Source: Jiangella alba | GTDB taxonomy: Bacteria > Actinomycetota > Actinomycetes > Jiangellales > Jiangellaceae | Direction of reading: 5' to 3' | DNA length: 64,000 nt | Assembly (NCBI RefSeq): GCF_900106035.1 | Contig: NZ_FNUC01000003.1 | Coordinates: forward strand, 3,261,317 to 3,325,316 | Part shown: positions 17,062-25,561 of the stretch, in pieces | Position numbering within the stretch: the stretch's first letter is position 1 | Layout of the letters: each line of letters starts with the position of its first letter | Notes under the pieces: model-generated | Databases searched by the model: none | What the model was told of the DNA's origin: nothing | The model's input: the letters and a program-made list of their open reading frames with translations, nothing else | Program-made: the position numbers and the translations under genes

Positions 17062-17346
17062 TCAGACGGAGGCACTCACCTGACGCGCCGCGGCCTCGAC
17101 GAGCGACGCCCCGATGGCTTCGGCCTCGTCCGGCCGAAGCTCCAGCACCACGGACGGGCCACATCGTGGCGCGGCCGTCAACTCGACCTGGTCGTGGCCA
17201 GCCTCGGAACCGACGAGGTTGACGCCCAGCAGCCACCGATCGCGGCCGGCCACGACCGACGTGACGTATTGGCGGTGGGTGCGGTGTTCGCCGGCCTCGT
17301 TGCACCATTTGAGGACGCATTCCTGCGGTGGCGTGGTGGTGGTCAT
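17062..17346 (-). CDS. Conserved small protein of unknown function (94 aa)
   Basis: Small soluble protein with a Cys/His-containing N-terminus (ECVLKWCNEAGEHRTHRQYVTSV) and an amphipathic C-terminal helix (LRPDEAEAIGASLVEAAAR). It overlaps the upstream gene's stop by 4 bp (ATGA), so the two are translationally coupled. The pattern resembles small accessory proteins of actinobacterial plasmids; no function is proposed. Confidence 0.65.
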   Translation of the reverse strand: MTTTTPPQECVLKWCNEAGEHRTHRQYVTSVVAGRDRWLLGVNLVGSEAGHDQVELTAAPRCGPSVVLELRPDEAEAIGASLVEAAARQVSASV

Positions 17347-17897
17347 CGCGGTAGCTCGCTCTCGTGGGTGAAGAAATGGCGGACGTGGTCGAGTTCGGCC
17401 TTGACGGTGCTGAGCTGGTCGAGGGCCTGCTGGTAGCCGGCCAGGTGCTGCTCGGCGACGTTGACGGCGCCGGCGGCGCGGTCGAGCAGCTGGTGGCCGG
17501 TCTCGGCGACGAGGATGCGACCGGCGCGCCAGTCGATCTTGCCGCGGTAGCCGAGCACGAGCCCGCCGAGGCGTTCGGTGAGGGCGTCGAGACGGGCGAT
17601 GATCTGCTCGTCGGACAGCCCGGGCAGGTACCGTTCGCGGGCGTCGGCGAGCACCGCCGGGGTCCAGCCGGCGCGCTGGGCGGTGTCGGCGATCTCGCGC
17701 AGCTGCCGGGCGAGGTCGCGCGCCTCGGACGGGGTGAGGGAGACGTCGGCGCGCTGGCCGGAGTCTTCGGGTTCGAGGTGGATGTCGATGGTCGGGCCCT
17801 CGGAGTCGTGCCAGGCGACGATCTCGCCGACCTCGTCGCTGACGAACGGTTGGCGCACGATGACGTCGCGACGCTCTTCATGGTGTGTGCTGACCAC
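17343..17897 (-). CDS. Conserved protein of unknown function with helical C-terminus (184 aa)
   Basis: GTG at 17897 has a strong GGAGGA site 6 bp upstream. The N-terminal part is beta-rich and acidic (FVSDEVGEIVAWHDSEGPTI), then a helix with LTPSEARDLARQLREIADTA, and the C-terminal 90 residues are strongly helical (LVAETGHQLLDRAAGAV, LDQLSTVKAELDHVRHFF), suggesting oligomerisation. No known domain recognised. It is the first gene of a coupled pair with 17062-17346. Confidence 0.65.
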   Translation of the reverse strand: MVSTHHEERRDVIVRQPFVSDEVGEIVAWHDSEGPTIDIHLEPEDSGQRADVSLTPSEARDLARQLREIADTAQRAGWTPAVLADARERYLPGLSDEQIIARLDALTERLGGLVLGYRGKIDWRAGRILVAETGHQLLDRAAGAVNVAEQHLAGYQQALDQLSTVKAELDHVRHFFTHESELPR

Positions 17898-17923
17898 GGA
17901 TCTCCTCCGTTGTTCCGTGCGGA

Positions 17924-18109
17924 TCAGCTCGCGCGCTCGGCGGTGCAGTGCATCGAACTCCGGAACCGGCGCCACTCCGATGTGCGCACGAAACCGAGTG
18001 ACGCCAGGACGGCGTCCCAGCCGGCGACATGCACGACAGGCCCGTCGACTGAGTCCCGAGCGACGAACTGCTCCCGCGCGACCTCGACTGACCGACCGCA
18101 ACAACTCAC
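17924..18109 (-). CDS. Possible small protein (61 aa)
   Basis: A short frame ending GPVVHVAGWDAVLASLGFVRTSEWRRF, which has natural-looking composition. It would be the first gene of a minus-strand group with 17897-17062. The start is uncertain, with no clear ribosome-binding site. The rest of the 17898-18266 gap shows only a CCTCCTGAAGGAGG palindrome at about 18151-18164. Confidence 0.35.
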   Translation of the reverse strand: MSCCGRSVEVAREQFVARDSVDGPVVHVAGWDAVLASLGFVRTSEWRRFRSSMHCTAERAS

Positions 18110-18266
18110 CGCGCGACACCTCTACGCGAGCTTCGGCGCCACCACTCAATCCTCCTGAAGGAGGTCCTCAACACTCCATGACCGACGTCGTCGGTTCCTG
18201 GCGCCAGCAACCACGCTACGTCTGGCACGCGCACGAAGCAAGGCCCACCTTGCCTGCCATGCTCGA

Positions 18267-18479
18267 TTGGTGCCGATCACGATCGACGGGCAGGAATACA
18301 TGGATCGAGCTGAGCTCGCCACGTATCTCGGCGTCGAGCAGGACACCATCAGCGCCTGGGCTAGCCGCGGCACCATGCCCAAGCCAGCCCGCTACGTCGG
18401 GCGCTCGCCCTTGTGGCTCGTCAGTGAGATCGACGTATGGAACGCAGACCGGCCGGGCAAGGGCTGGCGCGGCAAGTGA
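18267..18479 (+). CDS. Small AlpA/MerR-like helix-turn-helix protein (70 aa)
   Basis: A 70-residue DNA-binding protein with the winged-helix pattern of excisionase/AlpA-type regulators: YMDRAELATYLGVEQDTISAWASRGTMPKPARYVGRSPLWLVSEIDVW. The start is TTG (18267) or the adjacent GTG (18270). It stands alone, converging with the TrmO-like gene. Roles seen for such proteins in mobile elements are recombination directionality or transcription control; the gene beside the integrase (55549-55767) is the better excisionase candidate. Confidence 0.7.
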   Translation: MVPITIDGQEYMDRAELATYLGVEQDTISAWASRGTMPKPARYVGRSPLWLVSEIDVWNADRPGKGWRGK

Positions 18480-18483
18480 TCGC

Positions 18484-18969
18484 TTACCGCTCCCCCGGCG
18501 CCGCGTAGTAGTCGGCGAGCATCACGGACGGCCACTCGGGCTCGCTGACCTCGCCACGTGGACCCATAGCGGCGAACCACGGCTTGACGTCCAGGACCGG
18601 CGTCCCGTCGACGGCGTCGAGATCTTCGACGTGCAGATCGAGGCCGTCCACCTCGAGCAGCCGGCACCGGGAGACACCCAGCCAGTTGAGCCGGCGCATG
18701 TTGCGGTGACCGAACGTGCCGACCTCCGGCCAGTCCGGGTTGTCCCGCGGGCGCCGGGCGCCGAGATTGAGGTCCGTCGGATCGGTGAGGTGGAAGCGGA
18801 ACACCACCTCGAGGTGTGAGAACGCGTCGAGCCCCTTGACGGCGTCGCTCGTGAAGCGCTCGCCGTCGATCCTGATGATCGAGCGTGTGCCGCCCCAGTA
18901 GTCGTCGGTCGGCTCGACCCGGCCGCCCACGACGTGAGCGACGGGCACGACCTCGTACGACTCAGCCAT
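18484..18969 (-). CDS. TrmO/TsaA-like (UPF0066) tRNA methyltransferase homologue
   Basis: 161 residues with the TsaA fold signatures: VKGLDAFSHLEVVFRFH, then ARRPRDNPDWPEVGTFGHR and the closing DLDAVDGTPVLDVKPWF. Characterised members N6-methylate A37 of tRNA-Thr using S-adenosylmethionine. The ATG at 18969 has AGGAGG 5 bp upstream. It lies 34 bp downstream of the XRE regulator on the same strand. Finding this housekeeping-like activity inside an accessory region is unusual; its substrate here could differ. Confidence 0.8.
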   Translation of the reverse strand: MAESYEVVPVAHVVGGRVEPTDDYWGGTRSIIRIDGERFTSDAVKGLDAFSHLEVVFRFHLTDPTDLNLGARRPRDNPDWPEVGTFGHRNMRRLNWLGVSRCRLLEVDGLDLHVEDLDAVDGTPVLDVKPWFAAMGPRGEVSEPEWPSVMLADYYAAPGER

Positions 18970-19003
18970 CGATACCTCCTGGGAGCAACCTGACGCTGCC
19001 CGG

Positions 19004-20434
19004 TCAGGACGCCGCCGCACTCACGGTATCGAGGTAGTCCGTCGCCCGCGCGTCCAGATCGACGGCCGCGGGGAGCTTGGCGCGACGGTACGGCGCCAGG
19101 GCGGCGCGCATGTCGAGGACGACCTGCCGAGTCCTGCCGGAGTCCACGCCGTCCATCGCGTCCAGCGACGTCGACCAGGTCGCGACCGCACCGTCGACGT
19201 CGCCCTGGCGCAGTTGCACCGAGCCGAGGTATCCGAGCGTGACCGCATGCGTCCGGGTGAACGCGCTCGCTTTCCGCGTGCGCACGCTGCGGGCGAACTG
19301 CTGCTCCGCGCCGGCGAGGTCACCGAGGTCGCGGAGCGTGCAGGCGGTCTCGTGTGCCAGGCTCGCCTCGCCGAAGAAGAACACGCGGGCCGGCTCGGCG
19401 TCACCAGAGCCAGTAGCGGCAAGGTCGTCCTCGGCGCGATTCAACGCCGCTGCAGCATCGGCCTCGCGACCGGCACTGGCCAGCGCCCGCGCGTGGACGA
19501 CGCCCAGCAGGGCGCGCTCACGCGGGACCGCCATTGCGTAGCGCTCGCCGTCGACCGAACCGTCCGCCAACTGCAGCGCACGTGAGGGCTGGCCGAGGTC
19601 GACGGCCTGGTGCGCCATCGCCCGAAGCACGTGTCCGGCCAGCGGCGCGTCGCCAGCTTCGTCGGCCAGCTCCACCGCGGTGCGGAAGTCGCGCCAGGCG
19701 ACGTCGTGGTCGCCCGCGTCGAAGGCCATCCAGCCGGAGAGATAGGCGAGCTCGCCGGCGGCGGAGAACATCGCACTCCGCACCCGATCGCTGTGGAAGG
19801 TGCCGTCGAGGAGAGGCGCGACATGGGCAGTGAAGTACTCGACCGCGGTCGAACGCGCGTGCCCGCCGCCCCGGCGCTGGTCCATGCGAGAGAACAGGCC
19901 GACCATGTCGAGAACGGCGTCGACCTCGCCTTTGCCAATCCGCGACCGGCCAGATGGTCCGCCGAGAACGTCGCGGCCAGCGCCTGGAAGGGCGACCGCT
20001 GCGGCTCCGAACGCAAGGGCTCCCAGTGCCTGCCTGCGCTCGATCTCCACGTCGATGCTCCCAACGTTCGCCGTCTCGTCCGCCGACACCGGCAGCCTAC
20101 TGAGCAGTCCTGCGTCGGCCGGCATTAGGACGACGCGACCGTCGACGAGGACTGGGACGGCCACGGATGGCGTCGTCCCGGCCGCCGAGGGCTGGCCATC
20201 CGCGGGTGCGGAAAGCTCCGCGAAGCGAGCCTGGACGTCCGGCGCGGATCTGCTCAACGCGACGTCGAGTAGGTCCTGATTGTCGGGCGTCAGCGTGATA
20301 TCGGCGCCACGGCTCTCCCACTTCGACACCGTGCGGATGGCGACACCGAGATGTTCGGCGAACGCGCGCACGCTCATGCGGAGGGCATGCCGAAGCGCCC
20401 TCGTCTCGACCCCGGACCAACGCTGCACAGTCAT
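19004..20434 (-). CDS. XRE-family regulator with TPR-like C-terminal domain
   Basis: 476 residues. N-terminal helix-turn-helix (ALRMSVRAFAEHLGVAIRTVSKWESRG), then a linker with a hydrophobic stretch (ALGALAFGAAAVALPGAG) and a long helical repeat region (WMAFDAGDHDVAWRDFRTAVELADEAGD, FGEASLAHETACTLRDLGDLAGAEQQFARS) typical of TPR peptide- or signal-sensing regulators of actinobacteria. An upstream nested dyad (20454-20489) is a likely autoregulatory operator. It groups with two small genes upstream and the TrmO-like gene downstream, all on the minus strand. Confidence 0.85.
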   Translation of the reverse strand: MTVQRWSGVETRALRHALRMSVRAFAEHLGVAIRTVSKWESRGADITLTPDNQDLLDVALSRSAPDVQARFAELSAPADGQPSAAGTTPSVAVPVLVDGRVVLMPADAGLLSRLPVSADETANVGSIDVEIERRQALGALAFGAAAVALPGAGRDVLGGPSGRSRIGKGEVDAVLDMVGLFSRMDQRRGGGHARSTAVEYFTAHVAPLLDGTFHSDRVRSAMFSAAGELAYLSGWMAFDAGDHDVAWRDFRTAVELADEAGDAPLAGHVLRAMAHQAVDLGQPSRALQLADGSVDGERYAMAVPRERALLGVVHARALASAGREADAAAALNRAEDDLAATGSGDAEPARVFFFGEASLAHETACTLRDLGDLAGAEQQFARSVRTRKASAFTRTHAVTLGYLGSVQLRQGDVDGAVATWSTSLDAMDGVDSGRTRQVVLDMRAALAPYRRAKLPAAVDLDARATDYLDTVSAAAS

Positions 20435-20453
20435 CTGACACCACGCTTACTCC

Positions 20454-20489
20454 GTGACACTCGGTCACTGAGGCAGTGAACTGAGTCAC
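20454..20489 (-). promoter_or_regulatory. Nested dyad, candidate operator for the XRE regulator
   Basis: An inner palindrome CACTG-AGG-CAGTG (20466-20478) and outer arms GTGAC (20454-20458) and GTCAC (20485-20489) share almost the same centre, about 20-50 bp upstream of the XRE start codon. Confidence 0.5.
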
Positions 20490-20761
20490 GTTACGCGGTC
20501 CGTCAGATCAGCACAAGATGTCGTTGCGTCCATCGCGACGTCGGGTGGATCGAGCCAGACGATCTCCGAGTCGCCGCCGTGCCCGTGGATCCGCTCGATG
20601 TCGCCTACTGAGGCGAACACGGTCACGGATCGAACCGGGCCGCTGCACCACGCCAGGGTCGCCTCTCCGCTTGGGTACCACGTGCCGTAGGCGACGACGC
20701 CGATACCGGAGACCCCGGAGCGATCGCGGTAGCGCCGCAGAGCGAACCGGCGCGGAATCAC
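20486..20761 (-). CDS. Small protein of unknown function (91 aa)
   Basis: GTG start overlapping the stop of the upstream gene (GTGA). Contains FALRRYRDRSGVSGIGVVAYGTWYPSG then ATLAWCSGPVRSVTVFASVGDIERIHGHGG, a compact alpha/beta-like sequence resembling small accessory proteins near regulators in actinobacterial elements. Function not recognised. Its stop codon overlaps the outer arm of the putative XRE operator. Confidence 0.65.
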   Translation of the reverse strand: MIPRRFALRRYRDRSGVSGIGVVAYGTWYPSGEATLAWCSGPVRSVTVFASVGDIERIHGHGGDSEIVWLDPPDVAMDATTSCADLTDRVT

Positions 20762-20928
20762 TCGTCCGACCCAGCTTCGCCGAATCGACCGTCCCACTCC
20801 GGTAGCGCGACGGCGGCAGCGACGCCGACGGGCCGCAGCCGGTCGCCGTCACGCTCGACGGGACGAGCCAGCCAGCAGTGTGCCTGCGCATTCCACAGCA
20901 ACACGTACTCGGTATCGCGACGCAACAT
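20758..20928 (-). CDS. Small protein of unknown function (56 aa)
   Basis: The start at 20928 has GGAGG six bases upstream. Sequence begins MLRRDTEYVLLWNAQAHCWLARPV and ends with an acidic tail. It is translationally coupled to the next gene by a 4-bp overlap and heads the minus-strand group leading to the XRE regulator. Function unknown. Confidence 0.6.
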   Translation of the reverse strand: MLRRDTEYVLLWNAQAHCWLARPVERDGDRLRPVGVAAAVALPEWDGRFGEAGSDE

Positions 20929-21396
20929 GGTCGCCCTCCAGCCGAATCGGCAGTGAGCGGGTCCTCTACTCCCACGCTCGATCCCGATCCTGCGCCGGAA
21001 CGAGTGCGGGGCCAATGAACCACCGTGGCACCGCCGGTGCACCGGCAATCGTCCGGATTCTCCGAACTCCGCGCGTGCCGGCCGGTTCCACACCGGTGCA
21101 GTGCGGATTCATTGGCGCGAAGCGCCACTCGGGAGACGTTTGAAGGTGGCCCCGATGGCGGCGGCAGAACGCACCGCCGGCGTCGGGCGCCAGCCGAAGT
21201 GCAGGGCGGCGAAAGCCAGCACGCCCGGCAGCCGATGACTATAGGTATCGTCGCGCGGCCGGTCAAGCGCTGGACAACGCAACCGTGGGGGCGTGTGCCC
21301 GCGTCGCAGCGCGTCTGCGGCGCGGATCGGTTGGCGTACCTCCTGGTCAGAGGGCCACAGGAACTGAGTGTGCCCGCGATAGAGGAGGTCCGAAGC
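20929..21396. other. Divergent intergenic region with inverted repeats
   Basis: 468 bp between the minus-strand regulator group and the plus-strand replication/transfer operon; it must hold both promoters. It contains GCCAATGAA (21011-21019) matched by TTCATTGGC (21108-21116), a perfect 14-bp palindrome GCCGGTGCACCGGC (21033-21046) and a small hairpin GGCGC-GAA-GCGCC (21114-21126). Next to a primase-polymerase gene this is a candidate replication origin of the excised element; that is inference. Confidence 0.45.
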
Positions 21397-22317
21397 ATGT
21401 CCGACAACCCGTTCCTCGACGCTGCTCTGGCGGCGGCCGATCGGGGGTGGAGGGTCTTCCCGATCGAGCCAGGGGGCAAGAGCCCGGCGTTCAAACGCTG
21501 GCAGCAGCTGGCGACGACCGACCACGATCGGCTCCGCTCGTGGTGGCGTGCCGCCGATCGCTGGAACGTCGGCATCGCGACCGGTGAGTCGAGCCTGCTC
21601 GTGGTCGACCTCGATCCCGCGCACGGCGCGACCGCCCCCGACCGATTCATGGGCGCCCAGCATGGATCCGACGTCCTCGCGATGCTTGCAGCAGACGCCG
21701 GAGCCGCGCCGCCGGCCGAGACGTACACGGTTGCCACGCCCAGCGGCGGACTGCACCTGTACTTCCGGGCTCCGGGCGGCGGCGCGCACCGATCGACCAT
21801 CGGCACGCTGGGTTGGCGGATCGACACGCGCGGCCGCGGCGCCGCCGTCGTCGCGGCGGGCTCGATGAACGTGGCCGGGTCGTACCGCTTGATTCGCGAC
21901 CAGCCGGTGGCCGAGCCACCCGGCTGGCTGGTGAAGGCGCTCACACCACCGCCGCCGCCTCGCCCTGGTCCGCCGTTGCGGCTCTCGGCGGACCGTGCCG
22001 GCAGATACGTCCAGGCGATCGTGACGAACGTGACCGCCGAGGTGAAGGCGGCGCTGCCCGGTCATCGTCACGACACCGTTCTCAGGGCGGCTTGCACGTT
22101 CGGGCGCCTGGTGGGTGGCGGCGAGCTCGCCGTCGATGAGGCGCGTCAGGCTTTGCTTCATGCGGCCGCCGGCCACGTCGGCGTTGCCGGATGGACCGCC
22201 GAAGAGAGCGCGCGGACAATCGACGACGGTCTCGCCTACGGGATGCGGCTGCCACGTTCGATCAGCGGGTCGGTCGGCGCCGCCGTACCGGCCGCGCAGG
22301 ATGGCGTCGACAGATGA
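21397..22317 (+). CDS. Bifunctional DNA primase/polymerase (Prim-Pol)
   Basis: 306 residues. The N-terminal 190 match the prim-pol fold of mobile elements: GWRVFPIEPGGKSPAFKRW, NVGIATGESSLLVVDLDPAHG (metal-binding acidic motif), YTVATPSGGLHLYFRAP and GWRIDTRGRGAAVVAAGS. It would prime and extend DNA during replication of the excised ICE. The ATG at 21397 has GAGGAGG upstream. Its stop overlaps the next start (ATGA). No C-terminal helicase is fused, so it is the short form. Confidence 0.88.
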   Translation: MSDNPFLDAALAAADRGWRVFPIEPGGKSPAFKRWQQLATTDHDRLRSWWRAADRWNVGIATGESSLLVVDLDPAHGATAPDRFMGAQHGSDVLAMLAADAGAAPPAETYTVATPSGGLHLYFRAPGGGAHRSTIGTLGWRIDTRGRGAAVVAAGSMNVAGSYRLIRDQPVAEPPGWLVKALTPPPPPRPGPPLRLSADRAGRYVQAIVTNVTAEVKAALPGHRHDTVLRAACTFGRLVGGGELAVDEARQALLHAAAGHVGVAGWTAEESARTIDDGLAYGMRLPRSISGSVGAAVPAAQDGVDR

Positions 22318-22982
22318 CGGCGGTCAACGACGAGGCTCATCCGGAGGCGGTTCCGGGCTGGGTGGCCGGAATCGCCGTCGCGGGCACTGTGGCGATCGCG
22401 CTGGGCGCGTTCTGGTTGTCGTTCACCTCACTCGCCGACCTCGCGCGTCGGTCCGGGATCGACAGCAGCCAGGCGTGGGCGTGGCCGCTCATCGTCGACG
22501 GCATCATCGTCGTCGCGACGATCTCGGTTGTGGCACTACACGAGTACGGACGCGCGGCGACCCGGTACCCGTGGTCTCTGCTGCTAGCAGGCGCAGCTGT
22601 GTCGGTGACGGCGAACGCGGTCGACGCGGTGGTCTCGGCTGACGCCTCGGTGCCTCCGGTCGTCGCCGCCGCGGTATCGGCGGTGCCTCCGCTCGTGCTG
22701 CTCGCGATCACGCACCTGACGGTCGAACTGACCCGGCGAGCCCGACGGGGTCCGGCGCCGCGCGTCGCTGACGAAGACCTGCCCGTCGATCGCCGCCAGG
22801 CGGCGCGGCACCTGCGTGCCGGCGGCGGGTCATACCGACGGATCGCTGCCGAGCTGGGCGTGCATCCGTCGACCGTCGGGCGATGGCTCGGCCAGCGAGG
22901 CGCCGACGAGACGACGGACACCGAGACCGAGGAACCGGGAGCGTTGGCGCACCTCTCTGCCAGGGAGGGAGCACACGCATGA
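22314..22982 (+). CDS. DUF2637 membrane protein with C-terminal HTH (Spd-like)
   Basis: 222 residues with four hydrophobic segments (VAGIAVAGTVAIALGAFWLSF, LIVDGIIVVATISVVALH, SLLLAGAAVSVTANAVDAVV, AAVSAVPPLVLLAITHL) followed by a cytoplasmic helix-turn-helix (GGSYRRIAAELGVHPSTVGRWL). DUF2637 proteins are common in actinomycete conjugative elements, where related Spd proteins affect intramycelial spread. Coupled to both neighbours by ATGA overlaps. Confidence 0.85.
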   Translation: MTAVNDEAHPEAVPGWVAGIAVAGTVAIALGAFWLSFTSLADLARRSGIDSSQAWAWPLIVDGIIVVATISVVALHEYGRAATRYPWSLLLAGAAVSVTANAVDAVVSADASVPPVVAAAVSAVPPLVLLAITHLTVELTRRARRGPAPRVADEDLPVDRRQAARHLRAGGGSYRRIAAELGVHPSTVGRWLGQRGADETTDTETEEPGALAHLSAREGAHA

Positions 22983-23797
22983 GGAACAACAGCGACGAGT
23001 CGGCGACGTTCGATGCCGAGGATGTCGAGCAGTTCATCAGCACGCCCGAGGGCTTGCGGGCGGTCCTGACGGTGATCGATCGGCTCGGACCGGAGGGGTG
23101 GCAACTGCCGGCCGTCGAGGTGCTGATGAGAGTCGTGGCTCGTCGATACACACCGGTGGCACGAGCGTGGCGGCGGCCGCCGGAGGACGCCGCTCAAGCC
23201 GCGTGGCTGGCGATGCGTGGTCGTTCCGCGCGCACGGCCGAGGACCCGTGGGGCGTGGTGACCCGGGCGGTGGAGCTGTCGATGCAGGCCGAGGCGTACG
23301 GCGAGCGGCTGCTGATCTCGCCGGAGAAGGCGCGCCGGCCCAAGCACCGTCCCGGCGAGACACCCGTGCGTGCAGGCGAGCACGAGGAGTTCCTGTACGA
23401 CGTGATCTCCGCCGGCGGCGCGGAAGGCGCCGGCGATGGCATCGACCGTCTCGTCGCCACGATCGCGGCGTTCCTCGTGGTCGCCGGATGGAACCACCAC
23501 GACGCACGATGGGCAGTGGAGTACGTGGCGTCGCGCACGGCGGACCTGGGATCGCAAGACTCCGCGCGCGATGTGCTCCGCCGCGACGGCGCGATCCGGC
23601 TGCGCCTGGGGCTGCGGCAACGCGACTGGACACGGTTGCTCGGGCTGCTCATCGGTTCACGGGTCGGTGCGGCGCCGGCCGGGCAGCTCGGCGTGTTGGA
23701 GCGGGTGCTGCTCGGTGACACGCTCGCCGATCTGCTGACGGACGCCGAGCTGATGGACCTGGCCCGCCGGATCAGGCCGGAGGCCCGCGATGGCTGA
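22979..23797 (+). CDS. Conserved ICE protein of unknown function (272 aa)
   Basis: Soluble 272-residue protein, coupled by overlap to the DUF2637 gene and to the ParB-like gene. Repeated Trp/Arg-rich helical stretches are visible (WQLPAVEVLMRVVARRYTPVARAW, MRGRSARTAEDPWGVVTRAVEL, IRLRLGLRQRDWTRLLGLLIG). The segment around residues 60-120 resembles helical plasmid replication-associated proteins, but no family is recognised. Its position within the replication/partition cluster suggests a DNA-maintenance role. Confidence 0.65.
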   Translation: MRNNSDESATFDAEDVEQFISTPEGLRAVLTVIDRLGPEGWQLPAVEVLMRVVARRYTPVARAWRRPPEDAAQAAWLAMRGRSARTAEDPWGVVTRAVELSMQAEAYGERLLISPEKARRPKHRPGETPVRAGEHEEFLYDVISAGGAEGAGDGIDRLVATIAAFLVVAGWNHHDARWAVEYVASRTADLGSQDSARDVLRRDGAIRLRLGLRQRDWTRLLGLLIGSRVGAAPAGQLGVLERVLLGDTLADLLTDAELMDLARRIRPEARDG

Positions 23798-24803
23798 CGG
23801 GTACGTCCTGCGGCACGCCGTCGACGAGATCCAGGTCGGCCGCGCCTACCGGACCGACCTCGGCGACGTCGACGGCCTCGTCGAGTCGATCAGGACCGTC
23901 GGGCTGCTGCACCCGATCGTGGTGAGCAAGGCCGGTTGGCTGATCTCCGGTCTGCGGCGGCTGGAGGCCGTGCGGCGGCTCGGGTGGCGCGAGGTGGACG
24001 TCTGGGTCGCGGCCAAGGTGTCCGATCGCCTGCAGCGTGCGCTTGCTGTGCGCGACGAGAACAGCCTGCGCAAGGACCTCAACCCGATCGAGGCCGCCGC
24101 GCTCTACAACGAGCTCAAGGAGCTCTACGCCGAGGAGGCCGGTCGGCGCCAGGCCAGCACACGGTTCGGCGCCGAGCGGGCCGGCACCGACGGTTCCGTC
24201 GATTCGACGGAGCCGTTGGACGCCCGGGTCCAGGCGGCTCGCGCGATCACCGGCCGCGACTCGCACGGCATGCTCGAACAGGTCCTCGAGCTGCAGCGCC
24301 TGGTCGCGGACGACGCCACACCCGCGTGGTTGCGCGCCCAGGTCCAGGACGGCCTCGCCGGGATAGGCGTCGACGGCAAGGTCAACGGCCGCTACCTGGC
24401 CATCACGACCGCCCGTGCCCGCCACGAACTCGAGCAGGCCGCCGTCGACGAGACCCAGCCCGCGGCAGCTCGCGACGTGGCGAAGGCTGAGCTCGAACGG
24501 CTCGCCGTTCTCCGTAGTCCGCAAGCCGTCGCCCAGGCCGCGAAGCGAGCCACCCAGCGCGTGCACCAGGTCGCCGATGGCGTGAGCAGACGCGTCAGCG
24601 CCGAAGCTGCCGCCGTGCAGCGGCTCGCGGCGAGCCTGAAGAAGCACTACGGCTGGTGGGACCTCGTCGACCCGGACACCGTCGCCGAGCACCTGACCGC
24701 CGAGCAGTGGGACCTGCTCACCTCGACCTGGGCCGCGACCGAGCGGTTCATGCGCGAGACCGTCGCCGCCCGCGAACGGCGGACCACCGACGCGGGCGGC
24801 TGA
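23790..24803 (+). CDS. ParB-like nuclease-domain protein
   Basis: 337 residues with an N-terminal ParB/sulfiredoxin-like domain (LVESIRTVGLLHPIVVSKAGWLISGLRRLEAVRRLGW, then VRDENSLRKDLNPIEAAAL). The C-terminal two-thirds is long and helical (RARHELEQAAVDE, VSRRVSAEAAAVQRLAASLKK), possibly coiled coil. Probably binds DNA for partition or regulation. It overlaps the upstream gene by 8 bp. This is the second ParB-like protein in the element; the other (13129-14483) is on the opposite strand and not closely similar. Confidence 0.82.
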   Translation: MADGYVLRHAVDEIQVGRAYRTDLGDVDGLVESIRTVGLLHPIVVSKAGWLISGLRRLEAVRRLGWREVDVWVAAKVSDRLQRALAVRDENSLRKDLNPIEAAALYNELKELYAEEAGRRQASTRFGAERAGTDGSVDSTEPLDARVQAARAITGRDSHGMLEQVLELQRLVADDATPAWLRAQVQDGLAGIGVDGKVNGRYLAITTARARHELEQAAVDETQPAAARDVAKAELERLAVLRSPQAVAQAAKRATQRVHQVADGVSRRVSAEAAAVQRLAASLKKHYGWWDLVDPDTVAEHLTAEQWDLLTSTWAATERFMRETVAARERRTTDAGG

Positions 24804-24816
24804 ACGCACCTCTCGG

Positions 24817-25548
24817 GTGAACACCTCCGACGCACCCGATCGAGGAGACACCCAGGTGATCACCAGCCCCGCTCAGTGGACCGCCCGCCGACGCCTCGTT
24901 GCCGCCATCTCCGGCGGCCTGGCGCTCGTCGCCGTCGTCATCGTTGGCCTGTACGGGCTGGCCGGCGACCCGGAACCCGGGCCGTCGGTGACGCTGGAAC
25001 CGGTGGGACCGCTCCCCCAGACGCCGCCAACCGGCGCGCCCACCGACGACCCGTCGACGGCGCCGGAGCTTCCGGTCCTGCCCGAGACCAACGACGCCGT
25101 CCCCTACGCCCGCGAGGTCGCCAACGCGTTGTTCACCTGGGACACGATGTCCGGGCTCACCCCACGCGACTACGCCAACGTCCTGATCGCCGACGCCGAC
25201 CCGTCCGGCATCGAGACCAGCGGCCTCGTCACCGACGTGACGACGTACCTGCCGGCCGACGACGTCTGGCGACAGCTGCGCCAGTACGAGACCCGCCAGT
25301 GGCTGGAGGTCTACGGCATCCAGGTACCCAGCTCGTGGGGCCGGATCGTGTCCGAGTCGCGAGGCCAGATCCCCGACGGCACCTGGGCCGTGACCGTCCG
25401 AGCCTACCGGCACCGCGAAGGCGTCTGGGAAGGCCAGCAGGACACCACCCGGGAGAAGGTGGCGTTCACCGTCTTCGTCGGCTGCCCGCCGCGGTTCGAC
25501 GAACGCTGCCATCTGCTGCGGCTGTCCGAACTCGGCAACCCGCTCTGA
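24817..25548 (+). CDS. Conjugal transfer protein, single N-terminal TM (TcpC/VirB8-like, putative)
   Basis: 243 residues: a short cytoplasmic lead, one membrane helix (LVAAISGGLALVAVVIVGLYGLAG), a Pro/Thr-rich linker, then an extracytoplasmic domain of about 150 residues (AREVANALFTWDTMSGLTPRDY, WLEVYGIQVPSSWGRIV, WAVTVRAYRHREG). This layout and position between ParB and the transglycosylase fit VirB8/TcpC-type assembly factors of Gram-positive T4SSs. A GTG at 24856 with an upstream CGAGGAG is an equally good start. Family call is by architecture, not strong motifs. Confidence 0.6.
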   Translation: MNTSDAPDRGDTQVITSPAQWTARRRLVAAISGGLALVAVVIVGLYGLAGDPEPGPSVTLEPVGPLPQTPPTGAPTDDPSTAPELPVLPETNDAVPYAREVANALFTWDTMSGLTPRDYANVLIADADPSGIETSGLVTDVTTYLPADDVWRQLRQYETRQWLEVYGIQVPSSWGRIVSESRGQIPDGTWAVTVRAYRHREGVWEGQQDTTREKVAFTVFVGCPPRFDERCHLLRLSELGNPL

Positions 25549-25561
25549 CCGTCGGCCGGTC

